Below, piece by piece: positions 17,747 to 29,894 of a stretch of DNA of 64,000 nt. The stretch covers positions 118,204 through 182,203 of the forward strand of contig JAOUFN010000003.1 of the NCBI GenBank assembly GCA_029858285.1, read 5' to 3'. The notes beneath the pieces are model-generated. The model did no database searches and was not told the origin of the DNA. It saw only the letters and a program-made list of their open reading frames with translations. The stretch comes from Nitrospirota bacterium (lineage in GTDB: Bacteria > Nitrospirota > JACRHL01). The translations under genes and the position numbers were made by a program. The first letter of the stretch is position 1; the number at the start of each line of letters is the position of its first letter.

Positions 17747-17959
17747 TCCGGCAACAGGATTACGGGGGGATTCAGGAGAGGGGGCGCCGACCTACAGGCC
17801 ACCCGGGTGATTTTTCACCCCTCCCGGACGATACACCTTTCGGGCGGCAACCATTGTAGCCCCCCATGACCCGGCGGATGTACCCCCCCACGTCCCCCCT
17901 GCCAAAAACCCCCTGCATCACCCAGTCGGGAGAGGCGTGTAGGAAAAATTTTACGCCCC

Positions 17960-18175
17960 TCTGTGCGAAACCTGTGGATAAGCCCAAAGTCAACGATCGG
18001 ATGCTACTCCTAACCCGTTAATTCTTCGTTGCCAAATCATAACACATTGTTTTTATTATATTTTATTTATGCCTTATCTTTAGTCAGACTGTGCAACTCA
18101 CTGTCCGGCGTGGACATTTTTCTTTGCCACACGGAGTCATCCATAGGTTATCCACAGTCTTTGTGGATCGCTTAC
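17960..18175. other. candidate replication origin (DnaA boxes plus AT-rich segment)
   Basis: Within the 655-base gene-free stretch 17747-18401 there are two perfect DnaA boxes in opposite orientation: TGTGGATAA (17973-17981) and TTATCCACA (18148-18156). Close relatives lie at 18162-18170 (TGTGGATCG) and 18136-18144. Between the perfect boxes is a strikingly AT-rich segment (about 18030-18080) that could act as an unwinding element. A further hairpin, GCCGCATC/GATGCGGC, lies at 18254-18281. Origin identity is inferred; a DnaA-controlled promoter region is the alternative. Confidence 0.45.
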
Positions 18176-18401
18176 GGGCCTGGAATCCCCCAAGGTTTCG
18201 GCCAGTTCTCCCACGTATGATAGAACCTTGACGACCTCTCGCTGATTACTCCGGCCGCATCAGGAAAAACCCCGATGCGGCACACGGACAGCCCACCTTT
18301 TTGTCGGGTTTTGCCCCGCCCCCCGCGTTGTGTCGTACACTGCTGTCCGCTTGCGCTCGTTTGCCGGGAGACCGGAAATTCCGGGGAGGCTTTTTGGTTT
18401 T

Positions 18402-19529
18402 ATGACACCATCATCACCACACAGCTATGAGCGCCCGCTAACCCTGCTTTTGTGGATGGCCTTGGGTGCGGTCGCGGCAGGGGCGGTTTTTGTACTGCGG
18501 GACGCCTTGGTCCCGTTCTTTCTGGCATTCGTGGTCGCCTATGTCTTTGTGCCTTGGGTGGACCTTATGGAGCGCCGTTTACGGCTCCCCCGCGCTCTGG
18601 GCACCTTGCTGGTATTCCTGATCCTGACCGTTATCGGCGCCCTGCTGGTGGTGGGGGTGATTCCGGTGCTGGAACGCCAGACCCTTAGCCTGCTGGCCAA
18701 GCTGCCCGCTGCCCTCGTGCGCCTGCGGGACCAAGGCCTGCCGATGCTAACAAGCCTGCCCATCCTGTCCAACCTGCTGGAACATGGAACGGGAACCCCA
18801 GGGGTGCCTCTTACCGCCCAGGCCACCCTCGACCAGCTCTCCATATGGTTATCCGAGGTGGGCCCGGCGCTCTTGCACAGGGCCGCCGGGGCAGCGCTGT
18901 GGGCGGCCACCGGTACCATGCACGTGGTGGTGCAGATTCTGGGCACCGCCATCATTCCGGTGCTGGTGTTCTACATGATGGTGGATTTTCGCCAGATCGC
19001 CCCGTGGCTGCGCGCCCGCTTTCCGTCCGCCCTGCGCCCCCTGCTGGACGAACGCTTGCCACGCATCGACAGGATGCTGGGGGAGTACCTGCGGGGCCAA
19101 CTCACCGTGGGGCTGATTCTTTCCGGGGTGTACGGCATCGGACTGACCCTGGCGGGCGTGGAGGCGGCGCTGGCCATTGGCCTGCTGGCCGGGCTGGGCA
19201 ATATGGTGCCCTATCTGGGGTTTGTGCTGGGCCTCACCCTGGCGCTTTTGGTGGTGCTGCTGACCCACTTTGACCTGGCCCACATGCTGTACGTGCTGGC
19301 GGTATTCGTCGGGGTGCAGAGTCTGGACAATTTCCTGATTTCACCGCGCATCGTGGGTGAGCGGGTGGGGCTGCATCCGGTGGCCATCATTTTTGCCCTG
19401 TTCGTGGGCGGACAGGCGTTCGGATTCCTGGGTGTGCTGCTGGGGGTGCCTGCAGCGATCTGCATCAAGGCGTTCATGGAACCTGTCTCCGCTCCGGCCC
19501 CGGCCGTAGCATCCCCTCCCGCTGCCTGA
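18402..19529 (+). CDS. AI-2E/PerM family membrane transporter
   Basis: A 375-residue polytopic protein. ATG 18402 is preferred, with GGGGAGG about a dozen bases upstream; the frame is open from 18330. About eight membrane segments show the AI-2E family (PF01594) pattern: two N-terminal helices, a long amphipathic region (about 90-180), then GTAIIPVLVFYMMVDF, LGEYLRGQ, LAGLGNMVPYLG and the C-terminal DNFLISPRIVG and HPVAIIFALFVGGQ motifs. Members include the proposed quorum-signal exporter TqsA and Na+/H+ antiporters, so the substrate cannot be assigned. It ends at a strong terminator. Confidence 0.88.
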   Translation: MTPSSPHSYERPLTLLLWMALGAVAAGAVFVLRDALVPFFLAFVVAYVFVPWVDLMERRLRLPRALGTLLVFLILTVIGALLVVGVIPVLERQTLSLLAKLPAALVRLRDQGLPMLTSLPILSNLLEHGTGTPGVPLTAQATLDQLSIWLSEVGPALLHRAAGAALWAATGTMHVVVQILGTAIIPVLVFYMMVDFRQIAPWLRARFPSALRPLLDERLPRIDRMLGEYLRGQLTVGLILSGVYGIGLTLAGVEAALAIGLLAGLGNMVPYLGFVLGLTLALLVVLLTHFDLAHMLYVLAVFVGVQSLDNFLISPRIVGERVGLHPVAIIFALFVGGQAFGFLGVLLGVPAAICIKAFMEPVSAPAPAVASPPAA

Positions 19530-19563
19530 AGGCAGGCTGCCGGGTGTGGCCCGCCCCGCGCAC

Positions 19564-19595
19564 AAAAAAACGCCCCGGATTTCCAGGGCGTTTTT
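19564..19595. terminator. bidirectional terminator
   Basis: AAAAACGCCC (19566-19575) pairs with GGGCGTTTTT (19586-19595) around a 10-base loop, flanked by A and T runs. It separates the plus-strand transporter from the convergent transketolase genes. Confidence 0.85.
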
Positions 19596-19646
19596 GCAAA
19601 CCGTCCGCCGCGTTGACGCGCACACCGGTTTTTTCTTGTTACTTTT

Positions 19647-20609
19647 TTATTTCTTCTTGGCCTTCACCGCCGCTTCCACCTGGGAGGCAATGTGCGCAGC
19701 AGTCAGGCCGTATTTCTCGTGCAGTTCTCCGGGCTGGCCGGATTCAGCGTAGGTATCTTCCACCCCCACAAAACGCATCGGCACCGGGTGGTTTTCGGCC
19801 ACCACCTGCGCCACCAGACTGCCCATACCACCGCGCACCTGGTGCTCCTCGGCGCACACCATGGCGCCGGTCTCCCGCGCCGCCTTGATGATGGCTGCCT
19901 CGTCCAGCGGCTTGATGGAGTACAGGTCGATGACCCGGATGGACAGCCCCTTGGCCGCAAGCTGTTCCGCTGCCATCAGGGCCTCCCACACCATCAGACC
20001 ATAGGCGCAGATGGTGGCGTCCGTTCCCGGTCGCACGGTGGCGGACCCACCTATGCGGAAATTCGTGCCCGCCTCGTGAATGATCGGCGCCTTGGGGCGT
20101 CCGGTACGCATGAAACACGGGCCGTCATACTCGGCGATGGCGCGGGTAAGGGCCGTGCATGACACCTCATCTGCCGGCACCACCACCGCGAAGTGCGGCA
20201 GGGAAACCGCCAGGGCAATATCCTCGATGGACATCTGGCTGGCGCCGTCCTCACCCAGCGAAATGCCGCCGTGGGAACCCACCAGCTTGACGTTCAGACG
20301 CGGGTTGGAAATGCCCATGCGCGCCTGATCGTAGCTCTTGCAGATCAAAAACGACGCGAAGGAACTGGCGAAGGGGATTTTTCCGGAAGATGCTAATCCC
20401 GCCGCCACCCCCACCATATTGGCTTCCTGGATGCCCAGGTTGAAAAAGCGCTCGGGAAAGCGATCCCCGAATTTCTGGCTCTTGGTGGAACAGGCCAGGT
20501 CGGCGTCCAGCACCACAATGTCGCTGCGTTCCGCGCCCAGGGCCACCAAGGCCTCGCCGTAGGCGTCGCGGGTGGCTTTTCCCAATTTGGCTTTGAGTTG
20601 CGTGCTCAT
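19647..20609 (-). CDS. transketolase, C-terminal (pyrimidine-binding) subunit
   Basis: A 320-residue protein: the second half of a split transketolase, carrying the pyrimidine-binding and C-terminal domains. Seen: FFNLGIQEANMVGVAAGLA (the catalytic glutamate that activates thiamine diphosphate), GSHGGISLGEDGASQMSIED and RTGRPKAPI. It pairs with the N-terminal subunit at 20693-21520, 83 bases upstream on the same strand. Together they would exchange two-carbon units in the pentose phosphate or Calvin pathways; DXP synthase is unlikely given the two-gene layout. The lysine-rich tail is short. Confidence 0.92.
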   Translation of the reverse strand: MSTQLKAKLGKATRDAYGEALVALGAERSDIVVLDADLACSTKSQKFGDRFPERFFNLGIQEANMVGVAAGLASSGKIPFASSFASFLICKSYDQARMGISNPRLNVKLVGSHGGISLGEDGASQMSIEDIALAVSLPHFAVVVPADEVSCTALTRAIAEYDGPCFMRTGRPKAPIIHEAGTNFRIGGSATVRPGTDATICAYGLMVWEALMAAEQLAAKGLSIRVIDLYSIKPLDEAAIIKAARETGAMVCAEEHQVRGGMGSLVAQVVAENHPVPMRFVGVEDTYAESGQPGELHEKYGLTAAHIASQVEAAVKAKKK

Positions 20610-20692
20610 GGTTATCGGTTCCGTAAAGGGGACAAAAAAATGCGGGGAAACAGTTGGAGAGAGTCCCGTTTCCGGTGGCTGGTCCTTTTACC

Positions 20693-21520
20693 TCAGGCCA
20701 GTTCCGCCAAGGCGCGATCGACTTCCTCGGGGGTGGGGGCCACACCGTGGAAACCGGGGTTGTTCTCCATGAACGACACCCCCTTGCCCTTCACCGTGTG
20801 CGCCACAATCGCGGTGGGGCGATCGGTAACGGCGCGGGCCTTGGCGAAGGCGTTGAGAATCTGCCCCATGTCATGACCATCGATCTCCAGGGTGTTCCAC
20901 CCGAAGGAACGCCACTTGGCGGCCACGTCGCCCATGTCGAGGATGTCCTTGACGAAGCCGTCGAGCTGGATGCCGTTGCAGTCCATCATCACCACCAGGT
21001 TGCCGAGGCCGAAGTGCGCGGCGGACATGGCCGCCTCCCACACCTGCCCCTCGTTGGCCTCGCCATCGCCGATCAGCACATAGGTGCGCCAACTGGCGCC
21101 ATCCATGCGCGCTGCCATCGCCATGCCCAGGCCGATGGAAATGCCCTGGCCCAGGGAGCCGGTGGAGGCCTCGATGCCGGGCATGCGACCGCGCTCAGGG
21201 TGGCCCTGCAACGGGCTGCCGAACTGGCGCAGCGTCATCAGTCGGGCGCGATCGAAGTAACCGGTGTGGGCCATGGCCGCGTATTGCGCTGGCACTGCGT
21301 GCCCCTTGCTGAGGATGAACCGGTCACGGTTCGGGTCGTCGGGGTGTTTGGCGTCGTGGTGCAATTCGGAGAAATACAGCGCGGTGACCATATCTGTGGC
21401 CGACAGGGAACCACCAGGGTGGCCGGAGGCGGCGGCGCCGATCATGCGGATCACGTCGCGGCGAATTTCCCGGGCATACTGCTGAAGCTGGGCCACGTCG
21501 GTGGTGGAGACTGCTGACAT
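20693..21520 (-). CDS. transketolase, N-terminal (diphosphate-binding) subunit
   Basis: A 275-residue protein; the start MSAVSTT at 21520 is chosen because the longer frame upstream reads through promoter-like and repeat-rich DNA. It has the thiamine-diphosphate/Mg site GDGEANEGQVWEAAM followed by DCNGIQLDG, and upstream SGHPGGSLS, SKGHAVPAQYA and GSLGQGISIGLGMA, all typical of the first half of transketolase. It is the first gene of the two-gene operon with the C-terminal subunit and sits behind a TTGACG-18-TATATT promoter. Confidence 0.92.
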   Translation of the reverse strand: MSAVSTTDVAQLQQYAREIRRDVIRMIGAAASGHPGGSLSATDMVTALYFSELHHDAKHPDDPNRDRFILSKGHAVPAQYAAMAHTGYFDRARLMTLRQFGSPLQGHPERGRMPGIEASTGSLGQGISIGLGMAMAARMDGASWRTYVLIGDGEANEGQVWEAAMSAAHFGLGNLVVMMDCNGIQLDGFVKDILDMGDVAAKWRSFGWNTLEIDGHDMGQILNAFAKARAVTDRPTAIVAHTVKGKGVSFMENNPGFHGVAPTPEEVDRALAELA

Positions 21521-21613
21521 TGCATTTCCATTCTCTATGGGTCGGCGGGCGGTGACAAAGGCACCCGGCGGCGGACAACAACACACCGCCCGCTGCGGCT
21601 GTTTTTGGGCGTA

Positions 21614-21643
21614 AATATACCGGCTCTGTAGCCTGACCGTCAA
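21614..21643 (-). promoter_or_regulatory. sigma70-like promoter for the transketolase genes
   Basis: On the minus strand, TTGACG (21643-21638) and TATATT (21619-21614) are separated by 18 bases. It lies about 95 bases upstream of the transketolase start. Confidence 0.6.
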
Positions 21644-21825
21644 TTGGACCTGCGGACCTGCACGAAGACCCGCAAGAAGACCTGCAAGCAGGCTCGTCCG
21701 CTGCGGCCTCCCCGAATATGGCCCCCGCAACGTCCCGATCTCCCGGCGGCGCCTCGGGACTGCAACCCAGGCCCCCCCGGGGTGTATTTTTCCCCACATC
21801 CCGCTCTGCAGAAGGTCGGATTTCC

Positions 21826-21855
21826 TTGACACAAGGGGCTCTTCGCCCGTAATCT
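21826..21855 (+). promoter_or_regulatory. sigma70-like promoter for tig
   Basis: TTGACA (21826-21831) and TAATCT (21850-21855) are separated by 18 bases, leaving a leader of about 130 bases before tig. The rest of the 21521-21989 gap is non-coding, with repetitive GACCTGC/GACCCGC units near 21650-21685. Confidence 0.65.
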
Positions 21856-21989
21856 TTGCGCTTTGGAAACTGCTTTGGAAGCGGTGTTTTTTTCAGGCTT
21901 TTTCGGGCGGTCGCCGCCAGCATGACCGGAATTTCCGGCGGGTCCCCCCCGCCCCTTTACAACCCCCCTCTGATCACGGATGTTTGGTG

Positions 21990-23396
21990 ATGTCGGTTAA
22001 CACCCTGGAAGTTGAGCTCATCGACAAGGGCGGCCTGAAGCGCGACCTGTCGTTCCATGTCCCCGCTGACGCCGTGCAGACGGCCATGAATCAGGCCTGC
22101 GACCGCCTGTCGCACCGGGTGCGCATGCCGGGTTTCCGCCCCGGCCACGTGCCGCGCCATATTGTGCGTTCCCGCTTCCGTGGCGAAATCGACAACGAGA
22201 TCATCCAGCAGCTTGTCCCCGGTTACTACCAGCAAGCGCTGGACAAGGCCGGTGTGACCCCGGCGGGATCCCCAGTGTTCTCCCCGCTGGACATCACCGA
22301 AGGTCAGCCCCTGAAGGTACTGGTCTCTTTCGAAGTGCAGCCGGAGATTACCCTGGCCCCCTACGACGGGCTGGAACTGCCGGGCTTCGATCTGGAAGTC
22401 ACCGACGAAGATCTCGCAGTCGCCCACTCCAGCCTGTTGAACTCCATGGCCACGCTTGAGTCAGCCCCCAAGGGGCACAAGGCGGCCAACGGCAACATGG
22501 CCACCATCGACTTTGTCGGCCGTATCGACGGCACGCCGTTTCCCGGTGGCGAGGCCCAAGGCTATGCACTGGAACTCGGTAGCGGCAACTTTATCCCCGG
22601 TTTCGAGGAAGGCATCCTCGGCCACAAGGCCGGTGATGAGTTTGACATCGACGTCCAGTTTCCCGCCGATTATCACGAAAAATCCCTGAAGGGGAAGAAC
22701 ACCACTTTCTCTGTCACCTTGCACGAGGTGAAGGTCAAGGCGCTGCCGGAGCTGGATGACAACTTTGCCACCCAGGTGGGCGACTTTGCCGATCTGGCGA
22801 CCCTCAACGAAACCCTTCGCCGCGAGATCGCCACCAAGCGTCAGGGTGACATGCGCCGTTTCCAGCGCCGTGAGGCATTTTCCAAGCTGGCCGAGCTGAA
22901 TGCCTTCGATCCCCCCGCCAGCCTGGTGGAGGAAGAACTCGAGAACATGATCGAAGCCGGCCGCCGCATGGCCACCATGGACGGCCGCACCAATTTTGAT
23001 GACACCGAGGCGCGTACCCACTACCGCGACGAGGCCCTGCTGCAAGTGCGCGGCCACCGCGTGGTGGAGGAGATCGCCAAGGCCGAGGGGCTGGCAGTCA
23101 GTGAAACCGACATCAGCGACGAGGTCAATCGCCTGGCTCGTGAATACCGGCGCGTGGCAACTGACGTCGACCGCGCCCTGCGCGGCAACCCGGTGGAAAT
23201 GGACCGCATGCGTCGCGCCCTGCTGAAGGACAAGGTGCTGGACCTGGTAATTTCCCGCGCCCGCATCGTCGTTCAAGACCGCCCCGACGAAACCGTCGGC
23301 AAGACTTCCGGAAAGTCGGCGGCGAAGGCTGCAAAAAAAGCCGCCGCCAAGCCCAAAGCGGGCGGGAAAAAGACCGAAAAGAAGGACCAGAAGTAA
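21990..23396 (+). CDS. tig: trigger factor
   Basis: A 468-residue ribosome-associated chaperone with peptidyl-prolyl isomerase activity. ATG 21990 fits the family start; in-frame GTG and TTG codons sit just before it. The ribosome-docking signature GFRPGHVP occurs at 48-55, with Pro and His where E. coli has two lysines. An FKBP-like PPIase domain follows ([29 protein letters not shown], about 165-250), then the helical C-terminal arms. The last 30 residues are an unusual Lys/Ala-rich tail that extends past the normal end. It heads the conserved tig-clpP-clpX block. Confidence 0.97.
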   Translation: MSVNTLEVELIDKGGLKRDLSFHVPADAVQTAMNQACDRLSHRVRMPGFRPGHVPRHIVRSRFRGEIDNEIIQQLVPGYYQQALDKAGVTPAGSPVFSPLDITEGQPLKVLVSFEVQPEITLAPYDGLELPGFDLEVTDEDLAVAHSSLLNSMATLESAPKGHKAANGNMATIDFVGRIDGTPFPGGEAQGYALELGSGNFIPGFEEGILGHKAGDEFDIDVQFPADYHEKSLKGKNTTFSVTLHEVKVKALPELDDNFATQVGDFADLATLNETLRREIATKRQGDMRRFQRREAFSKLAELNAFDPPASLVEEELENMIEAGRRMATMDGRTNFDDTEARTHYRDEALLQVRGHRVVEEIAKAEGLAVSETDISDEVNRLAREYRRVATDVDRALRGNPVEMDRMRRALLKDKVLDLVISRARIVVQDRPDETVGKTSGKSAAKAAKKAAAKPKAGGKKTEKKDQK

Positions 23397-23461
23397 ACTC
23401 AGGCAAGGAAGCCCGCCCAGCGGACACGTACCTTCCGCACCATACAAGGAGATCCCCCCAG

Positions 23462-24064
23462 ATGCTGGTACCCATCGTCGTCGAACAGACCAACCGTGGC
23501 GAGCGTTCCTACGATATTTATTCGCGCCTGCTGAAGGACCGCATCATCATGATCGGTTCGGCCATCGAGGATCACATGGCCAACCTGGTCATCGCCCAGT
23601 TGCTGTTTCTGGAAGCCGAGGATCCCGACAAGGACATCCACCTCTACATCAACTCACCGGGCGGCGTGGTGACCTCGGGGCTGGCCATTTACGACACCAT
23701 GCAGTACATCCGCTCCGACGTTTCCACCATCTGTCTGGGCCAGGCGTCCAGCATGGGTGCCCTGCTGCTTGCGGCCGGTGCGCCGGGCAAGCGCTTTTCC
23801 CTGCCCCACTCCCGCATCATGATCCACCAGCCACTGGGTGGTTTTCAGGGGCAGGCCACGGACATTGAAATCCACGCCCGCGAAATTTTGAACATGCGCG
23901 ACAAGCTCAACCAGATTCTGGTGAACCACACCAAGCAGAAGATGGAAACCATTCAGCGTGACACCGAACGTGATAACTTCATGTCGAGCGAGGACGCCAA
24001 GACGTACGGCCTCATCGACGAGGTGATCACCCGCCCCATCACCCCCCCGGCCAGCAAGAGCTGA
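23462..24064 (+). CDS. clpP: ATP-dependent Clp protease proteolytic subunit
   Basis: A 200-residue serine peptidase that forms the tetradecameric chamber fed by ClpX. AAGGAGA precedes ATG 23462. The catalytic triad is visible: S97 in ASSMGA, H122 in IMIHQPLGG and D171. The length and the INSPGGVV loop are typical, with the usual short N-terminal pro-segment. It lies 65 bases after tig and 74 before clpX. Confidence 0.98.
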   Translation: MLVPIVVEQTNRGERSYDIYSRLLKDRIIMIGSAIEDHMANLVIAQLLFLEAEDPDKDIHLYINSPGGVVTSGLAIYDTMQYIRSDVSTICLGQASSMGALLLAAGAPGKRFSLPHSRIMIHQPLGGFQGQATDIEIHAREILNMRDKLNQILVNHTKQKMETIQRDTERDNFMSSEDAKTYGLIDEVITRPITPPASKS

Positions 24065-24138
24065 CTCTAATCCCGGAGCGACCCAGGGTCGAGAGGGGTA
24101 CAATAGGACTACCGACAAGGTCGAGGAGACAGTAATTG

Positions 24139-25392
24139 ATGGCCAAGACCGAATCCGGTGACAACCAGTTTCGCTGTTCGTTCTGCGGCAAGGCCCGCGA
24201 GGAAGTGCGCAAGCTCGTGGCCGGCCCCACGGTGTACATTTGCGACGAATGCATCGACCTGTGCAACGACATCATTGCCGAAGATTGGGAAGACACCAAG
24301 GAAAAACAGGTCTCCGAGCTGCCCAAACCGGTGGAGATCAAGGCCATTCTCGACGACTATGTGGTGGGTCAGGACCGCGCCAAGAAAATTCTCTCGGTCG
24401 CCGTCCACAACCACTACAAGCGCGTCAACTATTCCGGCAAGGGTGACGAAGTTGAGTTGCAGAAGGGCAACATTCTGCTGATCGGCCCCACCGGCACGGG
24501 AAAAACCCTGCTGGCCCAAACCCTGGCACGCATTATCGACGTGCCGTTTGCCATCGCCGATGCCACCACTCTCACCGAGGCCGGGTACGTGGGCGAGGAC
24601 GTCGAGACCATCATCCTCAAGCTGCTGCAGGCGGCTGACTACGACGTGGAACGCGCCGAGCGCGGCATCGTCTATATCGATGAGATCGACAAGGTTACCA
24701 AGAAGGGCGAAAACGTCTCCATCACCCGCGATGTGTCCGGCGAGGGGGTGCAGCAGGCGCTGCTCAAACTCATCGAGGGTACGGTGGCCAATATTCCGCC
24801 CCAGGGTGGCCGCAAGCACCCGCACCAGGAGTTTGTGCAGGTCAACACCAAGAACATCCTGTTCGTGTGCGGCGGCGCCTTTGTCGGGCTGGAGCAGATT
24901 ATCGAACGCCGTCTGGGCGACAAGGTGTTGGGCTTCGGTTCCGAAGCCAAACCGCGTTACCGCAAGGGATTGGGGGCCATTTTTGCCCAGACCCAGCCGG
25001 ACGACCTGCTCAAGTATGGCCTGATCCCCGAGTTCGTCGGACGTCTGCCGGTGATCGCCACCCTGGCGGAACTGGACGAGGAGGCCCTGATGCAGATCCT
25101 CTCCACCCCCAAGAACGCCATCGCCAAGCAGTACGAAAAGCTGTTTTCGCTGGACCGCGTCAAGCTGCGCTTCACCGACGGCGCCCTGCGCGCCGTGGCT
25201 CAGAAGGCGCTGACCCAGAAGACTGGCGCGCGCGGCCTGAGGGCCATCCTCGAAGAGGTGATGCTCGACCTGATGTACGACATTCCCTCCAGCACCAATG
25301 TGCGCGAGGTGGTCATCACCCAGGACGTGATCGACGGCAAGGGCCAGCCGGTGCTGCTGTACGATTCCGACCAGGACATCAAATCGGCATAG
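24139..25392 (+). CDS. clpX: ATP-dependent Clp protease ATP-binding subunit ClpX
   Basis: A 417-residue AAA+ unfoldase partnering ClpP. ATG 24139 follows GAGGAGA. The N-terminal zinc-binding domain has C13, C16, C35 and C38. The ATPase shows Walker A GPTGTGKT, the pore loop GYVGED, Walker [10 protein letters not shown], the RKHPHQEF segment and the IPEFVGRLP motif before the C-terminal small domain. It is the last gene of the tig-clpP-clpX block; no lon gene follows. Confidence 0.98.
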   Translation: MAKTESGDNQFRCSFCGKAREEVRKLVAGPTVYICDECIDLCNDIIAEDWEDTKEKQVSELPKPVEIKAILDDYVVGQDRAKKILSVAVHNHYKRVNYSGKGDEVELQKGNILLIGPTGTGKTLLAQTLARIIDVPFAIADATTLTEAGYVGEDVETIILKLLQAADYDVERAERGIVYIDEIDKVTKKGENVSITRDVSGEGVQQALLKLIEGTVANIPPQGGRKHPHQEFVQVNTKNILFVCGGAFVGLEQIIERRLGDKVLGFGSEAKPRYRKGLGAIFAQTQPDDLLKYGLIPEFVGRLPVIATLAELDEEALMQILSTPKNAIAKQYEKLFSLDRVKLRFTDGALRAVAQKALTQKTGARGLRAILEEVMLDLMYDIPSSTNVREVVITQDVIDGKGQPVLLYDSDQDIKSA

Positions 25393-25448
25393 TCTCTGCG
25401 CAGCCTTCCCGAGGCTTTCTCGCGCAGACTTCATGTAGAATTCCGGGC

Positions 25449-27014
25449 ATGCGCCGTTCCGGTTACATTTGGGGAAGGCCCGGCCTTCCCTTTTTGTTTG
25501 CCCTGCTGCTGATCGCCGTCTGTGGCCTGGCCGCTTGCAGCAGCCGCAAGCCCCTCCATCCCCCGGGCACGGAAATCGTGGTCGCCCTGGAAGCGGCCCC
25601 CACCAACCTGGACCCGCGCCTGAGCACCGACGCCTACTCCGAGCGCGTCGGGCAGGTACTGTTCCGCAAGCTGGTACGCATTGGCCGCAGTGGCGAGCCG
25701 GTGGCGGACCTGGCGACAAGCTGGGAAACCCCGTCACCCACCGTGTACCGCTTCCACCTGGACCCCCGGGCACGCTTCCACGACGGCACCCCGGTCACTG
25801 CCCGTGACGTGAACTACACCTTCCGCTGGATTCTGAATCCAGACAACAAGTCGCCCCACCGCACTGCCTACGAGCAGGTAACGGACATCGTGGTGGAGGA
25901 TGACCACACCATTCGCTTCGAACTGTCCCACCCCCATGCACCGTTTCTGGTGAATATGGTACGGGGCATCGTGCCCGCCCACCTGGGGGATGATCCCGCC
26001 TACCGCGATCACCCGGTGGGCAGCGGCCCGTACCGGTTGCTGGAATATGTGCCGGGCGTGGCCATCCGGATGGAGGCAGTGGCCGATTACCCGCAGGGTG
26101 CGCCCCCCACCCGTTGGCTCACCTTCCGCATCCTGCCGGAGGACACTGTGCGCCTGCTCGCCCTCAAAAAAGGCGAAGTGCATCTGGTGATGAGCGCCCT
26201 GCCGCCGGACTCCATCGATCTTCTGGCGCGGGAGCCCAACCTGGTGGTGGAGCGGGGGCCGGGCACCAACTACAACTATCTGGGGTTCAACCTCACCGAT
26301 CCGCTGCTGTCGCGCCTGCTGGTACGGCAGGCCATCGCGCTGGCCATTGACCGGCAATCAATCGTCGACAGCCTGTATCGTAACCAGGCCACGCTGGCCA
26401 CCGGCCTGCTCACCCCGGAGCACTGGGCCTACGCCGCCGATGTCGAAACCTGGAACCACGACCCGGAGCGCGCCCGGAAGTTGCTGGACGCCGCCGGGTT
26501 TCCCGATCCGCCGGGACCAGAACCGCGCTTCCGATTGGCCTACAAGACCAGCCAGAACGAATTGACGCGGCGCATCGGCGAGGTGCTTCAGCAGCAACTG
26601 GCCGAGGTGGGAATTGCGGTCTCGGTGCGCAGCTACGAGTGGGGCACATTCTACGGCGACATCAAAAGCGGTAATTTCCAGTTGTACACCTTGTCGTGGG
26701 TGGGGATTGCCGACCCGGACATGTACTATTTTGCCTTCCACTCCACCAGCGCGCCGCCGGAGGGTGCCAACCGCGGCCGCTACGTCAATCCGGAGGTGGA
26801 CCGGCTGGTGGAGGCGGGGCGGCTGGCCACGAATCGGGACGAACGCGCTGTTATTTACCGCGATGTGCAGCGTATTCTCGCGCGAGACTTACCCTATGTC
26901 TCCCTTTGGCATCCCCAGGTGGTGGTGGTGCGCGACCGGCGGTTGAGCGGTTTCGAGCTCACCCCACGGGGCGACTATGATTCACTGGCCCGTACCCGGT
27001 TTATTGTCCCCTGA
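25449..27014 (+). CDS. ABC transporter substrate-binding lipoprotein, peptide/nickel (SBP_bac_5) family
   Basis: A 521-residue lipoprotein starting at ATG 25449, with a signal peptide and lipobox LAAC (cysteine near residue 30). It is a family 5 extracellular binding protein: early TEIVVALEAAPTNLDPRL, FHDGTPVTARDVNYTFRWI, VGSGPYRLLEY and late YKTSQNELTRRIGEVLQQQL and SWVGIADPDMYY. Family members bind oligopeptides, dipeptides, nickel or heme. No permease or ATPase genes are adjacent, so the ligand is unknown and it must work with a transporter encoded elsewhere. It converges with the kinase at 27026. Confidence 0.9.
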   Translation: MRRSGYIWGRPGLPFLFALLLIAVCGLAACSSRKPLHPPGTEIVVALEAAPTNLDPRLSTDAYSERVGQVLFRKLVRIGRSGEPVADLATSWETPSPTVYRFHLDPRARFHDGTPVTARDVNYTFRWILNPDNKSPHRTAYEQVTDIVVEDDHTIRFELSHPHAPFLVNMVRGIVPAHLGDDPAYRDHPVGSGPYRLLEYVPGVAIRMEAVADYPQGAPPTRWLTFRILPEDTVRLLALKKGEVHLVMSALPPDSIDLLAREPNLVVERGPGTNYNYLGFNLTDPLLSRLLVRQAIALAIDRQSIVDSLYRNQATLATGLLTPEHWAYAADVETWNHDPERARKLLDAAGFPDPPGPEPRFRLAYKTSQNELTRRIGEVLQQQLAEVGIAVSVRSYEWGTFYGDIKSGNFQLYTLSWVGIADPDMYYFAFHSTSAPPEGANRGRYVNPEVDRLVEAGRLATNRDERAVIYRDVQRILARDLPYVSLWHPQVVVVRDRRLSGFELTPRGDYDSLARTRFIVP

Positions 27015-27025
27015 CGGGGTCTTGC

Positions 27026-29611
<2,586 letters not shown>

Positions 29612-29678
29612 GACCGGAAGATTTCCACCCTGCGGCTGGATGAAAACAGCGACATGTTCCCCGCTTCTGTGCCTTTCC

Positions 29679-29701
29679 GGGTGACAATCACCCCGGGTGA
29701 T
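29679..29701. promoter_or_regulatory. overlapping palindromes in divergent intergenic region
   Basis: GGGTGA-CAA-TCACCC (29679-29693) overlaps ATCACC-CCG-GGTGAT (29687-29701), giving three GGGTGA half-sites in alternating orientation. The pair lies between the divergent kinase and Cache lipoprotein genes, where a dimeric regulator could act on both. No regulator family is recognised. Confidence 0.4.
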
Positions 29702-29894
29702 GGTCCGGCCAGATCACAAATCCGGTCCCGTCAGGGCGAATTCGTGGGAAAATGGTCCGTCGTCACCCGGCAGTGTCTGCAGGCCGATACAACAACTCGG
29801 TTTTGACGGGTCCGGTCCCGGTGCGCCCGACCGTGAAAAATCCGGTCTCGCAGATCACGCATCGGTAAATCTAGCAGAAATGTCCAGAGGCATC

